Source: Ulota crispa (Eukaryota > Streptophyta > Bryopsida > Orthotrichales > Orthotrichaceae). From it: 64,000 bases of DNA. This document shows positions 23,101-34,489 of this stretch, piece after piece. Position 1 is the stretch's first letter. The number at the start of each line of letters is the position of its first letter. A program made the translations under genes and the position numbers. The notes under the pieces are model-generated. The model had not been told where the DNA came from and made no database searches. It worked only from the letters and a program-made list of their open reading frames with translations. The stretch covers positions 12,178,789-12,242,788 of the forward strand of contig OY987242.1 of NCBI GenBank assembly GCA_963920765.1. Direction: 5' to 3'.

Positions 23101-26100
23101 TCAAACCCATAAATGCTTTTATCAAAACACTAAGTCACAACATTGTACAAGCATGAGATCCGCAAACAATTTGCATGCTGCATGGACTTTGAGAAGCCGG
23201 AATAGTTGTGAACATTTTTTACCATATCTTGTCCTATTTCGCTTGAAGTAAATGTGATATATCATATCATCTTAATGAAAAAAATGAACACAAGAACCTA
23301 AACAGTAAGGTGAATGAAAACGTCAAGGTTTGAATGCGTGAAGAATGTTTAAATTCATTGATCAAAAATTGCTTGTACTGTATAAGTCTTAAAGGTTTGA
23401 AGCATCTTTGCTATATTTTAGTTTTACTATTTTTTACATTGCCCCATTTTTATTTACTCTTTCTTTTTTCTTCAAATAATTTTATCCTAAATTAGTTGAA
23501 ATAAAAGAAGTTCTAATTAAAAAAATTTACAGGTGATTTTTGTTTTGTCTATTTAAAAAAAATTGTAAACAGTTTCTAGATGAGAAACAAATACATGTTC
23601 AAAGCTTTTTCCAAAAAAAAAAAAAAAAAAAAAAAAAGCGGAAACTTTAAAAATTGTTGCATAAGTTTAGCAAAAACTACAAATTAATTATTAATTATAG
23701 GAAAAAAATGTTTTTTTAATATAAGTAAAAAAATGTATAATGTTTAAAAAAATTTAACTTTGTATTCTAAAAGACTGCAATATATCATAAATATATAATT
23801 ATTTAAATTTGTATCAATATACAATATTATCAAATTGCTACCATAAACCTTTGTGCATTCAATTTCAAAATTGAGAGTCTACTTTGGAAGCTAAATAATT
23901 AGTCATTTATTAAAATTTTCAAATAGTTGCTCTATCTATGTCAAAATACATAATATGATATTCTATTGTACTATTGATGCATTTTGATATTTCTTTGAAA
24001 CCGCAATTTGAATGATTATTTCAAGTCCCCCCTAGTACCTAGAATTAGTCACAAATGATGATCTAGGCACAAAGGTATAATTGCAACTTCCTAAACAAAT
24101 ACAGTTTGAAACAATGTTTAATCTTTTGCATTTACCAATGAGTGCAAAGTATGTTGTTTTTCATATCAAAAAAATGTAATCAATTTAAAATATACAAATC
24201 TGATTTTAGCTTATTCTTTACTAGTTTTCTTGTTAGTTTGAATATACCATTATTATTTTGAATTGGTTCTCTACTTCAAAATTATACTTAGAATTTTTTT
24301 GGTCAATTATATGAGTTCAAAATTTACAAGTTAAACATATGTGAGGATTTGTTTCAATACTGCAATTTTTAATACCAGAAAGTCATGTCCTTTAGTACTT
24401 CAATCATTTTTGTACAATTTGATAACACTTGCATTCAAATATTAGGGGCCAAATGGACTTTATGATCCATATAATGGTGCTAAGTTAATAAAACAAGATT
24501 CATATTTATGTTTACAATATAGAAAGTATGTAGATATAAGCTCCAAAGATGTATGCCAATTGAAAGTTCATTATGAAGATTCTTTCCATCTCTTAAGTGT
24601 TTTGTGTGAAGAAGAAGTTGAACTCCATAATCAATATGGCCAAAAGTTGTCAACTATAATGAAACTTGGGTACGATAGAAATTTGAATTTGTAGTATCTA
24701 TAAGTCATATAAACTACTATTGTATGGAAGCTAGGCCTTCTTATAGACATTTTTGCTTCATTGATGATGGTTGCACAAATAGAGTCATGCAAAGTTTGAA
24801 AATGGACTTTATTTGTGTGAACATTTTCTATACTTCTCTTTCTACAAAATGTTGAGATTTGTAAAAACAAATGTTTCCAAATTTACAATAGATTTGTTTT
24901 ATCTTGTAATAAAGAAAAAATTAATTAACATATTTCCTACTTTTATCTATTCTTTACATGAAAGTGCTTTCAAAAAATGTTAAGTTGTATCAAGCACATT
25001 ATAAACTAGAATAACACATAAATTATTTTCTTACATAACATCTATCAACATTCATTTAGATAAATAGCAAAGTCTAAGGAAATAAAATTCAAAATTGTAG
25101 CAAACTCCACTTATTTGTTTCAAAGTGAGCACTTGATTTCAAATCAAATATATTACACTCATGTAAACACATTAAAAATAATACCATTGGAGGGTTGTTT
25201 GAATAACACAAAATGGACTTTATTCTTATTAAAGAAACTTTGAAATTGACTTAAAAGGTAATTTTGTTCATGAAACATTAGATGTGGGCATTCTGTGCAA
25301 AACAAAGGGAAATACTATCCAAGCCCACAAACTTTTAACTATGATGGAATATTGGGTATGGAAAAGGGACCCAAGAGTATTATAGAAAATTTTAAAAACA
25401 GCGGAGTCATCAAATCATCTGTTTTAGTATTATGTCTTCGAAAAGAAAAAAATGTGGACAAGTCCGTTGGCTTTATCATCTTTGGAAAACCTCCTTTTCT
25501 TCAATTAATTGCAAACCACTTAAAGTGGGCTGAACTGGTACCATTTGGGTATATAGTGTGTTTTTTTTTTTTTTTTTTTTTTTTTTCTCCTCTCTTTGAG
25601 CTTCAATTACGAATAGAATTTATTTTCATGTAAGTTACATTATAGATGACAAAGCTCTAATTTTAAAATATACAAATTTGAAAACTGAAGTTACATTAAA
25701 AAACATTTGTTGTAGAGAAAGCAATTCACAAGCATATGTTGTAAGAGCAGATGTTATTGAATTGGGGATTATGAATACCAAACATGAATTTCCAAACATT
25801 AAATTTATGAACATTCTCATTGATTGTGGAAGTGCATCTATATTTCTTCGAAAAAATGTGTACGATAAGCTTATAGAAAGGGTAATGGATTAAAAAACAT
25901 TCAACAATACATCTGATGTTCAAGTACTCATCAATTGTAAATAAATTTATGGCAGATTTTAATCAAATTTATATATTTTGTATTTTAATAGAGCTTTGTT
26001 GAATTTGGTGAAAACAATAAGGTTGACCTCTTTAATAAATACAACATTATGTTTAAGGGAATTGATATGTGCACACTAAGGTTGATATTTGCACACCCCG

Positions 26101-27681
26101 TGGGAAGTAAATTATAGATTTCTACCATCAAAGTTGAGTTTGAGAATTTTGAATTCAAATTTGGACTTAGAGACAATGATTTCCTCTCAAACCATAAAAA
26201 CGTTGCAGTTGAACAACACTTAGTGAAAAAGTTTAGTTAGGGGAAAAAGTGTTACTTTTATTTTTGTTTGTAAAAAAAAGATAAACTTTTTCATTGGATG
26301 TTATTCAATTGCAACCTTTCTATGGTTCTAGAGTAAACCATGGTTTGTAAGTCCAAATCTGAATTCAAAATTCTCAAACTCAGCTTTTTGATGGTAGAAA
26401 TCTATAATTTACTTCCTAGGGGGTGTGCAAATATCAACCCCCGGTGTGCACATATCAATTCCCATGTTTAATCAAGATAAAATCTAATCTATGTGTGTAT
26501 ATAAAAATAATACAAAAATTCTGGGTACTTCATGAAATATGGTGCATATTTCTCGTACGTTCAGTCCAATTCATTTTTGAATTACTCTAAAATGTAATGA
26601 GATTTTTACTACCATGGTTACTTGTTATTTGTAGATAAAAAATAAAGTCCTACAATTGACATTTATTGGGGACTTTATGATATGAATATAATTAAATATT
26701 GATATTTTAAAATAAATTCCAATAGATCATGACTGTAGGAACAAATCTAAACTATAAAGAAGAAGCAATAGAGGATGAGACTACATGTCTACGATTTCCA
26801 CCACAGTAGGTTTTAATTGTGTAAAAATGAGAATATTATACATTATTTTTGTAAGAAATTTTCTTAACAAAGTAAATATAAAATGTACACATTAGATCTT
26901 GATCAAGTTACAAACTGATACAATTCTAGATATATAATTTGAGTACATTTTATGTGAATCAGTGGTGCAAATCCTCAATTGGATTTTGATACATTACGTG
27001 TTGGTGTTATTGGATTGAATGGGTTGCATTATATATTGATTTACCCAGATCAATATCTCAGATGGGAGGTATTTAATAACACCAAAGTACAACTATTCTT
27101 TTTATGCATGCCATGCTATTTACATAGGTATACATATTTAATTTTGACTATAATCATAAAAAAATTCTACAAAATTTTATTGGGGGAAATTCGATTAATT
27201 AGAATTTAATGTCTTTTTTTCCTTCACCTTTCAGCATCACTTGATTTGAAAAACAATAAAATATGAATTTCAATCATGGCTATTTTCAGGGTATGCATTC
27301 TGGTACTACTAGAAACTATTTATGTGTGGTGATGGAAGTAGAAGATGAAGATTCTAGGCTTCCAAATTACTTCGGAATTTTGGGAGGTAAAGCATTCTTT
27401 CTCATATACATTGATATTTCAATTATTGATTTATTTACATTAATCAGTTAATTTCTTTAATAAATTATTCCATTGCTGAATTTTGGTTTTTCTGTTTTTT
27501 TTTAAATTTGTATGAATAACTAACAGCACAAGCAATACAAGACACACTCATCATTTTTGACAATGAAAACAACGCGATTGGTTGGAAATCAAGTACATGT
27601 AATGAAGTCGAAAGTGAGTTGGCCATCATTGAAAATAACATGTATGGTCGTCCGCATAAGCGACCAAGATATCACCCATGA
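20149..27681 (+). CDS. Asp1/nucellin-like aspartic protease with altered active sites (5' exon not found)
   Basis: Eight exons join in phase without a stop: 20149-20281, 24446-24669, 25282-25548, 25635-25881, 26726-26805, 26963-27068, 27290-27386, 27527-27681; 435 aa. A pepsin-fold (A1) protease of the plant Asp1/nucellin type is shown by GYCLKLTIGKARKVYKFYID then TASSLTWLFC; LGCGHSVQNKGKYYPSP; YDGILGMEKG; SGVIKSS; ILIDCGSASIF; YPDQYLRW; YLCVVMEVE; NYFGILGA; DTLIIFDNENNAIGW. The catalytic motifs are abnormal: the first is DTAS (usual DTGS) and the second DCGS (usual DSGS/DTGS). Both aspartates remain. The signal-peptide exon was not identified; it must end with two bases of a split codon. Splice signals are intact and the frame is open, so this is either an expressed protease-fold protein with weak or no activity or a recent pseudogene. 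Intron 4 (25882-26725) holds a MITE. Confidence 0.82.
20282..24445 (+). other. Large first visible intron of the aspartic protease gene
   Basis: 4.2 kb, AT-rich, with a 28-30-base A tract near 23609-23637. No exon with protease similarity was found inside. A stretch near 22950-23000 resembles part of the MITE at 26057-26463. Other open frames look random. Confidence 0.6.
26057..26463. mobile_element. MITE, family M2, in an aspartic protease intron
   Basis: A 407-bp element with about 115-bp near-perfect terminal inverted repeats starting GGGAATTGATATGTGCACAC. Flanks share ATGTTTAA (8 bp, 9 bp with one shift), close to the 9-bp duplication of MULEs. The terminus GGGAATTGAT matches the element at 44162-44581. 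Confidence 0.82.
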
Positions 27682-28212
27682 CAATGTTTTACAATATCGA
27701 CATTCTTTCTTTTTAATACATGTAAATCCAAGTGGCTAAAGATGTAATAACAAATATATGTTTGAAGGCATTGTTTGAAGGTTCCAATCATTTTCCTAAA
27801 ACATTGTTTGAAAGAGCCTTTTGCAACAAAACAAGTCTTTTATTCATTTTGTGAATAATCACAAATTGCAATCACTAATCTTATATGAACCAAAAGAACC
27901 AAAAACAAACAGAAGAAATTGCAAATATGCACTGTGGTATTTGTAATTCTAACCCTGTAAAAGGCACTGAATAGCTTAGTTTCAATACAAGTCAAGAAGT
28001 CATTAAGCTTTCAAAAAAGCAAAATCCTTAAAAAAGTAAGCCAATGAAATTCTCATGAAAACACTACTGCATAATTTGAATGAGATGCTGAAAGTTCAAT
28101 AAGGGGGGTGGGCTAAAAAGAGCTGCTTACAAGATTCAATAACGCAACAGTTCATAGGGCTTGAGAAGCTAATCTTAGTGAGAGCCAGACCATGTTGTCA
28201 TTTGTTCCGCAT
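27682..28212. other. Convergent intergenic region
   Basis: Separates the stop of the plus-strand protease gene from the stop of the minus-strand PORR gene. AT-rich; should hold both 3' UTRs. No gene seen. Confidence 0.55.
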
Positions 28213-30577
28213 TCACCAGGGAATCTTTGGGGTTGAACTTCTACGGCCAATAACAGGGGTAACCCTCTCTTGGAAAGGACGCTCGAAATTCTTAACGTTG
28301 TTGGAGTCCAGCTGCTTCACTTCCATGAGCGCTGCCAGTTTCTCCTTAACAAGGACCAAAGGGTGCTTGTCCACAAGACAATATTGCTTACTAGTTCCAG
28401 ATCCAAGAATCTTTGCAAAAGCTCCCCGTAAGAACACGGTGTCACGAGAACCCTTTCTCGAAACATAAAAGTACTCAGGATGCCGAATCAGCATGCCACG
28501 TAACTGAGATAACCACCAAAGTAGTAGTGTCAGCAGTTAAAGTGGAGTTCCTTCGATTGGTGCTTAATGGTATGTTCACACTCGGTGTTAAGAGTCGTAG
28601 TAGCAAAGGAGAATTAGATGCATTTGGGCAGACCTTAAGCGCTTAAATGACCATAGGGCATAGTATATACTATATAAGTTGCCATATGATTGGCATTTAC
28701 TACCAATAAGAAGTTTTAATTTGGGATCTCAAGTAGCTCACTAGAACCGCTTTGATCTATTCTCCAACTTCTTTGCTGATCTCAAATGTAAAGAGGTGTG
28801 AATCTATTCCAAATACAAGAAAAACAACTCGTATTGTATTGGTCGCAACGGCACGCTCAGACGTTCAGGGGTTAGACTGCATTCATATTGTTAATACCCC
28901 TCCTAACACCAATTGTGAACATACCCTAAGGAAAACAGTAGAAAGTTTCGGAACTCACGAATGCATACACTCCACGGTACTTACACTAGTAGAAAAGCAA
29001 AACAAAACATGTGCTAAGTGACCGGTTCACGACAACATTGTGGACATTTACTATCATTGTGAGCTAGTCATTTAGGACACGTTTTTCTACTGGTGTAATG
29101 CTGTGTTTTCTACTATTGTTGTGAGCTCTGGAACTTTGAGACATAAGGAAAACAAAGCATACCTTTCTTGAGAAGCTGAATTCCTTGCGAAAGTGGGTGA
29201 GATGGTCCACCAACACTTGCTTCTCCAACGTAAGAGACAGAAGCTCTTGAATAAGAAGAACTGCGCGTTTCTCAAAGTGCGTAGATCGGCGATGGAGATG
29301 ACTCGCGTCCTGGTACGGTGAAGGGCACACGGCTCCTTCAAACTTAGACAGCCGATGATGTTTCGGTGTGTGAAGAAGCTCCGACGTTGATGGAGAGTCT
29401 GTAAAGCATAGGCACGGAGAAGACGTTCAGGAAAATAACTTATAGTGCATGACACTTATAAACAACAATACAAGAAATACTAAAGCACAACACATATACT
29501 CATTAGCTCAAAAGTCAAACCCTAAGCTTCATCTTGGTGGACTTGAATTTTTTATAACTTTTTTTTGACAAGGCCTTAGGCTAAGCACTTGAATTGGGAG
29601 TTGTTAGTTATAAGTGTCATGCACCGTAGTACCAAGAGATGAAGATAAAAAAGAAGAATCTGAAAAAATTAGGGTTTCGGCTTACCATGTGCAGCACGTT
29701 GTTGCTCTTGTTCTTGAGCTTTTCGTTCGTCTTCTGTAACAGCCAGTCGAGAGCTCCACCTGACGAGCTCCAGTTTCGGATCTTCGACGTCGAGAGGATC
29801 CTGGCTTGCGACAACGCGGAAGTACATAGGGTAGTGGTACACGAGGCTTTTTCTGAAATCATCAGGCAGACCGAGATCTCGCCCTAAATGTGCTATCTTT
29901 GACAGAGACAGCGTTTTGTCACTTGACATCATAAGAAGCTTGCGCAGCTTGGTGACAACCTCGTCGTCCATTCTCTTCCGCACTGCCAGCTCTTCATCGA
30001 ATGCTGCATCTGCTTCGGCTGTGAACTGAAACCAAGGCAGCTTGCCGATTTGGGAGGTCTCGTGGACGGTGAAGACAGCCGGGTACTGTTTCAGGAACGC
30101 GATCAGACGTCCCTCGCCCTTGAACCCTATGTCGTCCTTGTACTTCCCGAGGTCCAGTACTGTCATGGATCGGCTCGGCACGGCCCCGAGGAGCTCCTTG
30201 ATGTTCAATACGATTTTCAGCTTCTTTCCTCTCTCGATGATATCATCGAAGCCCCGATCTTTCAATTGCCTGCTGGTTCGACCTAATGGCCTCGATTTCC
30301 TACGAGCCTCTTTTAGGGTTAGGGCTAGGGTTCTCTTCCCCTGTTTCCCCGCTACCTCTTTTGTCCCAGGAATTGTACCAAACGCTCCGAATTCTAAAGC
30401 AATCCTGGAACTACAATCAGCGCTGCATGTCAAATAAAATCGAAGGCCTCGCTGTGAGAATTTGAGACTTAGGTCGGGATTCAATCGGTCGTGGATGGGA
30501 AGCTGTGGCGGAAAGAATTGCAGCCCAATCGTCCTTGCCAGATTTCGACTACACCTGTGCGCCCACGTCCTGGCCAT
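28213..30577 (-). CDS. PORR-domain organelle RNA-binding protein (WTF1 family)
   Basis: Three exons, 30577-29686, 29398-29163, 28503-28213; joins CAT G|AC and AAG|TTA keep phase; 472 aa. PORR proteins bind organellar transcripts and assist group II intron splicing. The N-terminus (MARTWAHRCSRNLARTIG) is Arg-rich without acidic residues, as in a mitochondrial or plastid targeting peptide. Then come GKKLKIVLNIKELLGAVPSR, LIAFLKQYPAVFTVHE, LSLSKIAHLGRDLGLPDDFR, LVYHYPMYFRVV, RAVLLIQELLSLTLEKQVLV, HLTHFRKEF and LRGMLIRHPEYFYVSRKGSR, the PORR hallmark order. The tail after VKEKLAALMEVKQ (about 30 residues) is not recognised. Family is secure; which of the dozen or so plant paralogs it represents is not. 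Confidence 0.94.
28569..28925. repeat. Family F foldback element with a TTAA element inserted
   Basis: The outer element begins GGTATGTTCACACTCGGTGT and ends ACACCAATTGTGAACATACC. It is interrupted at 28635-28875 by a family P element. The uninterrupted sequence is seen in a sister copy near 49885-49915, where GATACATTTG leads directly into TTTTAGACTGCATTC. Confidence 0.7.
28635..28875. mobile_element. TTAA-flanked MITE, family P, copy 2
   Basis: Shares the 230-bp body with the copy at 2525-2758. Begins TTAAGCGCTTAAATGACCAT and ends GTTCAGGGGTTAG. Its ends are confirmed by the interrupted family F element around it. It lies in the second intron of the PORR gene or extends to its edge. Confidence 0.75.
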
Positions 30578-30803
30578 GGGCGGAAAGGATCACCTGCCCA
30601 CGGAATCAGTGCGTCGGGGTCCTCGTGGGACATGATGTCTCAAGCGCTCACAGCAGAAATGCACACGATGTCGCATCGAAATTTCGCAGCAACCGTCCGG
30701 CGTCCATCGTCTTCCAGGAATTTGAAAAGAGCTCCGAGAACGACCACTCCGTTCATACGCACGATTCCCAGTCTTGAGGACCCTCGGAGCTAGGGTTCAG
30801 GGT

Positions 30804-31454
30804 TTAACCTCAAAACGACCCTGGAGATTCCTGAGCTTCTAGGAATTTGCTATAATTTGAATAAAAAGCCAGCATTTTGACAAACAGTATCAATTCTTTT
30901 TGAATTATAACCGTATAAAATCAAACTAGACATGTTAGAGATCACATTTGAAAAGAAAACACAACAATATTTTTTAAGGATTGAAAGATTATGATGGTTG
31001 ATCATGAGGGTGTTAAAATTGTGAAAGTGATTTGAAGTCTTTCAATCTTTTTTTCACATGTCAAATTTAAAAACTTAGTCACCAAAAAAATATGAGGTTA
31101 AAGGGCATAACATGCATAGCCCCAATCAATTCATGACTTCTCAAAACCTACTCCAGAATTTTTTTAAATGAATTTCTAATGTGATTTTTCCTTAAAGATT
31201 TAGGATATGGCTCATTCCCAAGAGCCCTCAACACTACATAAATTCAAGATTGCAATGAACACCCATGCACAAAATCTTGAATAGAAAAATCATAATCAGT
31301 CATTTGCAAAATCATATTATTGAAAATAAAACAAAACTTTGAAAATAATTCTTCAAAAATATAAGCTACTAATAATAGTATTTTGGTAAGGTTTTATTTA
31401 ACTTCATAAATTGGTCAAGGATGCATTTTGTCCTCAAGGTCCTTTAGGGGTTAA
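30804..31454. mobile_element. TTAA-flanked element, 651 bp
   Basis: Begins TTAACCTCAAAACGACCC about 230 bp upstream of the PORR start codon and ends GGTCCTTTAGGGGTTAA. AT-rich, non-coding. The right TTAA is shared with the next element, so two insertions abut. Confidence 0.6.
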
Positions 31455-32730
31455 CCCCTCATTGCCCAAGGCACCAGATTTTGCTATTCAAAATTTTTGA
31501 GGAAACTTTAAAACTCTATTGAAGGCACAAATTTCAGTTTTTTTCCTTTTTTTGGAGAAGTTGCAGGGTGAAGTTAGCTTCAAACTTCAATTCAAATTTC
31601 CTCTATATCTTATTTCAATTATTTTTGGTGGAAGGTAAACTATAAGCATACCTCTTGTGGCCAAATAGTGTTATGAATAGTGTTACAAAGCCCATGACAA
31701 GTTGCCACATTGAAAAGACGGGTGTCAAGTTGAGAAAAAAGTGAAAATTTCTCTTGAACACTCCCTTGGGTAGTAAGGGCCATTTTACTAAATTTTTGTC
31801 ATCAAATAAAATCTAAAAGTGCATTTGGACTAAGTTCACTTGGTATGTCTTTGTTATAAAAAATAGAATTCATTCACCATTGAATTTTCTCATTGATAAT
31901 GACATTTGGTCAATAAGTGAAGCTAAAGAGTTTCTTTGTGTCAAGCAGTTACGCTTTGAGAGTTGCATTGCAAGCTCATTTGTGGGACTATGGTCATGGA
32001 TTTGGAAGGGGGGCCATTAGTTTTGGAGCTGCCCAAAACTTCTAATGCAAATTGGCAACTTTTGAATACAAAATTGGAAAACAACCACTTAGGATGCTTT
32101 AGTGTTTATTGTTGTTTCTTGAAAACTAATAGCCCCCCTTCCAAATCCATGACTACATTTTCACAAATGAGCCTGCAAATGAGCCTCCAATGCAATTGTC
32201 AAAGCACAATTGTCTAAAACAAAGAAATTTTTTAGCTTCAATTATTGACCAAAAATCATTGTGAATGAAAATAAATAAATAATAAGTGAATTCTATTTTA
32301 TACAAAAAACACATACCAATTGAGATTAGTCCAAAAGCAACTTTAGATTTTGTTAGATGACAAAAACTTTAATGAAAGGGCCCTTACTACCCAAGGGAGA
32401 GCCCAAGGGAACTCTTCACTTTTTTTGCAACTTGATGCCCATCTTTTCAATGTGGCAACTTGTCATAGGCTTTGTGACACTATTCACAATACTATTCACA
32501 ACACTATTCATGATAAAAAAGGTATAGTGCACTTTAGCTTCCAAAGAAAACAACTAGAATAAGATATGGAGGAAATGAGAATTGAATGTTGAAGCTAACT
32601 TGAGCCCGCAACTTCTCCAAAACAAAAAGAACCTTAAAACAATAAAATTTGTCCCTTTAACAGGGTTTCAAAGTTCCTTAAATTTTTTGAATATCAAAAT
32701 ATGGTGCCCCCTTGTGCAATTAGGGATTAA
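31451..32730. repeat. 1.28-kb inverted repeat flanked by TTAA
   Basis: Two arms of roughly 600 bp are reverse complements. Matching pairs include TTAACCCCTCATTGCCCAAG with TGCAATTAGGGATTAA, GGAGAAGTTGCAGGG with CCGCAACTTCTCC, CCATGGATTTGGAAGGGGGG-type sequence near 32000 with CCCCCCTTCCAAATCCATGA near 32133, and CTTATTTC with GAATAAGATATGG. Transcripts across it would fold into a long hairpin. Confidence 0.72.
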
Positions 32731-33060
32731 GGTATGTACACTCGTAAGCGTCAAATTAAGAGTTTTGAACATGATGAGTATCAATAAACAGCTAGAACAT
32801 CATAAGATCCTATTAGGAACAAAAAAATAATGAGTTTGCACTTTCAAATGTATTATTTGGATACTGTGAGAATAAGTTGTGAATTTTTAAAGAGCAAGCT
32901 GCCATTGCACCCATAACCACTTTCAAGATTTCATGTTCACATGTTGTACATTCTTGTTGTTACATCTATGCACTTACATAGATTTTCCAAGATTTCAGAG
33001 GTGATGATTATGAGGACAGTGGTGCTTAGGGACAGTGGTGATTATGGGTGTACATACCTT
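32729..33060. repeat. MITE-like element, family T, copy 3
   Basis: Termini AAGGTATGTACACTCGTAAG and GATTATGGGTGTACATACCT are inverted copies. Interior matches the elements at 1264-1587 and 50029-50340. Abuts the inverted repeat on its left. Confidence 0.7.
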
Positions 33061-34054
33061 AGTCGTAGCTACTTGAAATGCATTTTGCAAAGTTTTTTTC
33101 CCGTCTTTATGAACATGGCAATCGAAACCCATTCCAACGAGAATCAAGAATCATGGAACTTGGGCCTCAATAACAAATTGGATAGATGGATAAAGTAGAT
33201 GCTTTGACCCTAACCCTCAAATGTAATGTAGGGTTTTGAAAATACACTAAAAAGTCAGATTTGACGGGCTTGGTGTGGCATTTAGTGTTACTGCGAATAT
33301 ACTGCACGTTGGTCATGGCTGGCGCCACTCCCCAAGCTCAGCATGTTTGCGTGGTCGGTAAAGGGCCTGACCGGTAATGAACCTCGCTCGGTAAGGAGCC
33401 CGTAAGCGAAAGAAAGGAAGCCCATAACCGCGTTCAAGGGAAAGGCTAAAGGCGCTACCTCCGAGCTTGAGGAAGATCGAGGCAATTGTGAAGAACAGGA
33501 ACTTACACCTGAAACCCACAAGAATGCTGCATTCCTTCTCGCAGACATGCAGTCGATGCAGATCTTTGAGCTCCGTTTGCGACGCTAATCGCGTTTTCTC
33601 ACGACCTTTTTGAGCCTCATCAGACTACGTAGATTTGAACTTGGAGGCTTGTTTTTCTGCTGCCGGCACCACTCACTTTGAAGTTTGGTCGCTGCGCTTT
33701 TTTCGCATCCCGAGATCGGGAGCTCCCTGGTTCGTCTTCTCGCCACCCTCGGGGAGATTTTCCGCATTTGTGGACACAGTTGGTGTCTGGTTGGTTGGAT
33801 TTTGAACTTCTTGGCGATTCGGCAGGTTTTGCGGAGGTTTAGCGGAGATTTTGAGGTTTCTTGGAGCTCGACTTTTTTGAATTATTTTGACCTGTCGAGT
33901 CGCTGGAGTTTGTAGTTCAGATTTGGAAGTGGAGTGCGGGTCGAGTCGATTCCAATTGTGTACGAGTCAACGTGAATCTGACCCTGCGTATGTGTCGTTA
34001 AAATGCTAACCCTAGAGGCAGAATTGGAGATTATGCGGTGTTTTCTTTCACAGC
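33061..34054. other. GC-richer region upstream of the EGF-like gene
   Basis: From about 33290 the composition becomes gene-like with several overlapping frames on both strands. None gives a recognisable protein. Probably promoter and 5' UTR of the plus-strand gene; an unrecognised first exon of a divergent gene cannot be excluded. Confidence 0.35.
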
Positions 34055-34288
34055 TTAACCCCTGAAGGACTGAGCGTGCCGCTGCGAGCAGTAGAATACG
34101 AAGTGTTTTTCTTCTATTTTGAATAGATTTACACCTTTATTGCATTTGAGATCAACAAAGAAGTTGGAGAATAAATCAAAACAGTTGTAGTAGATTACTT
34201 GAGATCCCAAATTAAAACTTCTTATTGGTAGCAAATGCCAATTATACAACAGCGTATATACTATGCCCTATGGTCCTTCAAGGGTTAA
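34055..34288. mobile_element. TTAA-flanked MITE, family P, copy 3 (inverted)
   Basis: Perfect TTAA at both ends: TTAACCCCTGAAGGACTGAG ... GGTCCTTCAAGGGTTAA. Opposite orientation to the copies at 2525 and 28635. Sits about 200 bp upstream of the EGF-like start codon, hence in its promoter or leader. Confidence 0.8.
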
Positions 34289-34489
34289 AGAACAGCCATT
34301 CATGTTTAAAGAAGATTCTATGTTTCGGAACGTCGGTAGGGCGGGCACAAGGGATTGGCATTTTGGTTCGAGATGGTCGCGCTGAATGCTTTGGTTTTCG
34401 AGGCTGTTATCCGTGTGTCCCATTTTGACGCTCTTTCTTGCAGCTTACGGTTCTGTATCTGATGTGTCGACAGTGTGGGAGCCGTGACG

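Noticed and set aside
13000-25600. Long A or T tracts (13009-13030, 23609-23637, 25559-25586) as retroposon tails
   Set aside because: No coding or SINE-like body with target duplications was seen beside them; simple slippage tracts are sufficient.
33288-33548. Minus-strand frame in the GC-richer region
   Set aside because: No recognisable motif in any of the overlapping frames; kept as possible promoter or leader only.
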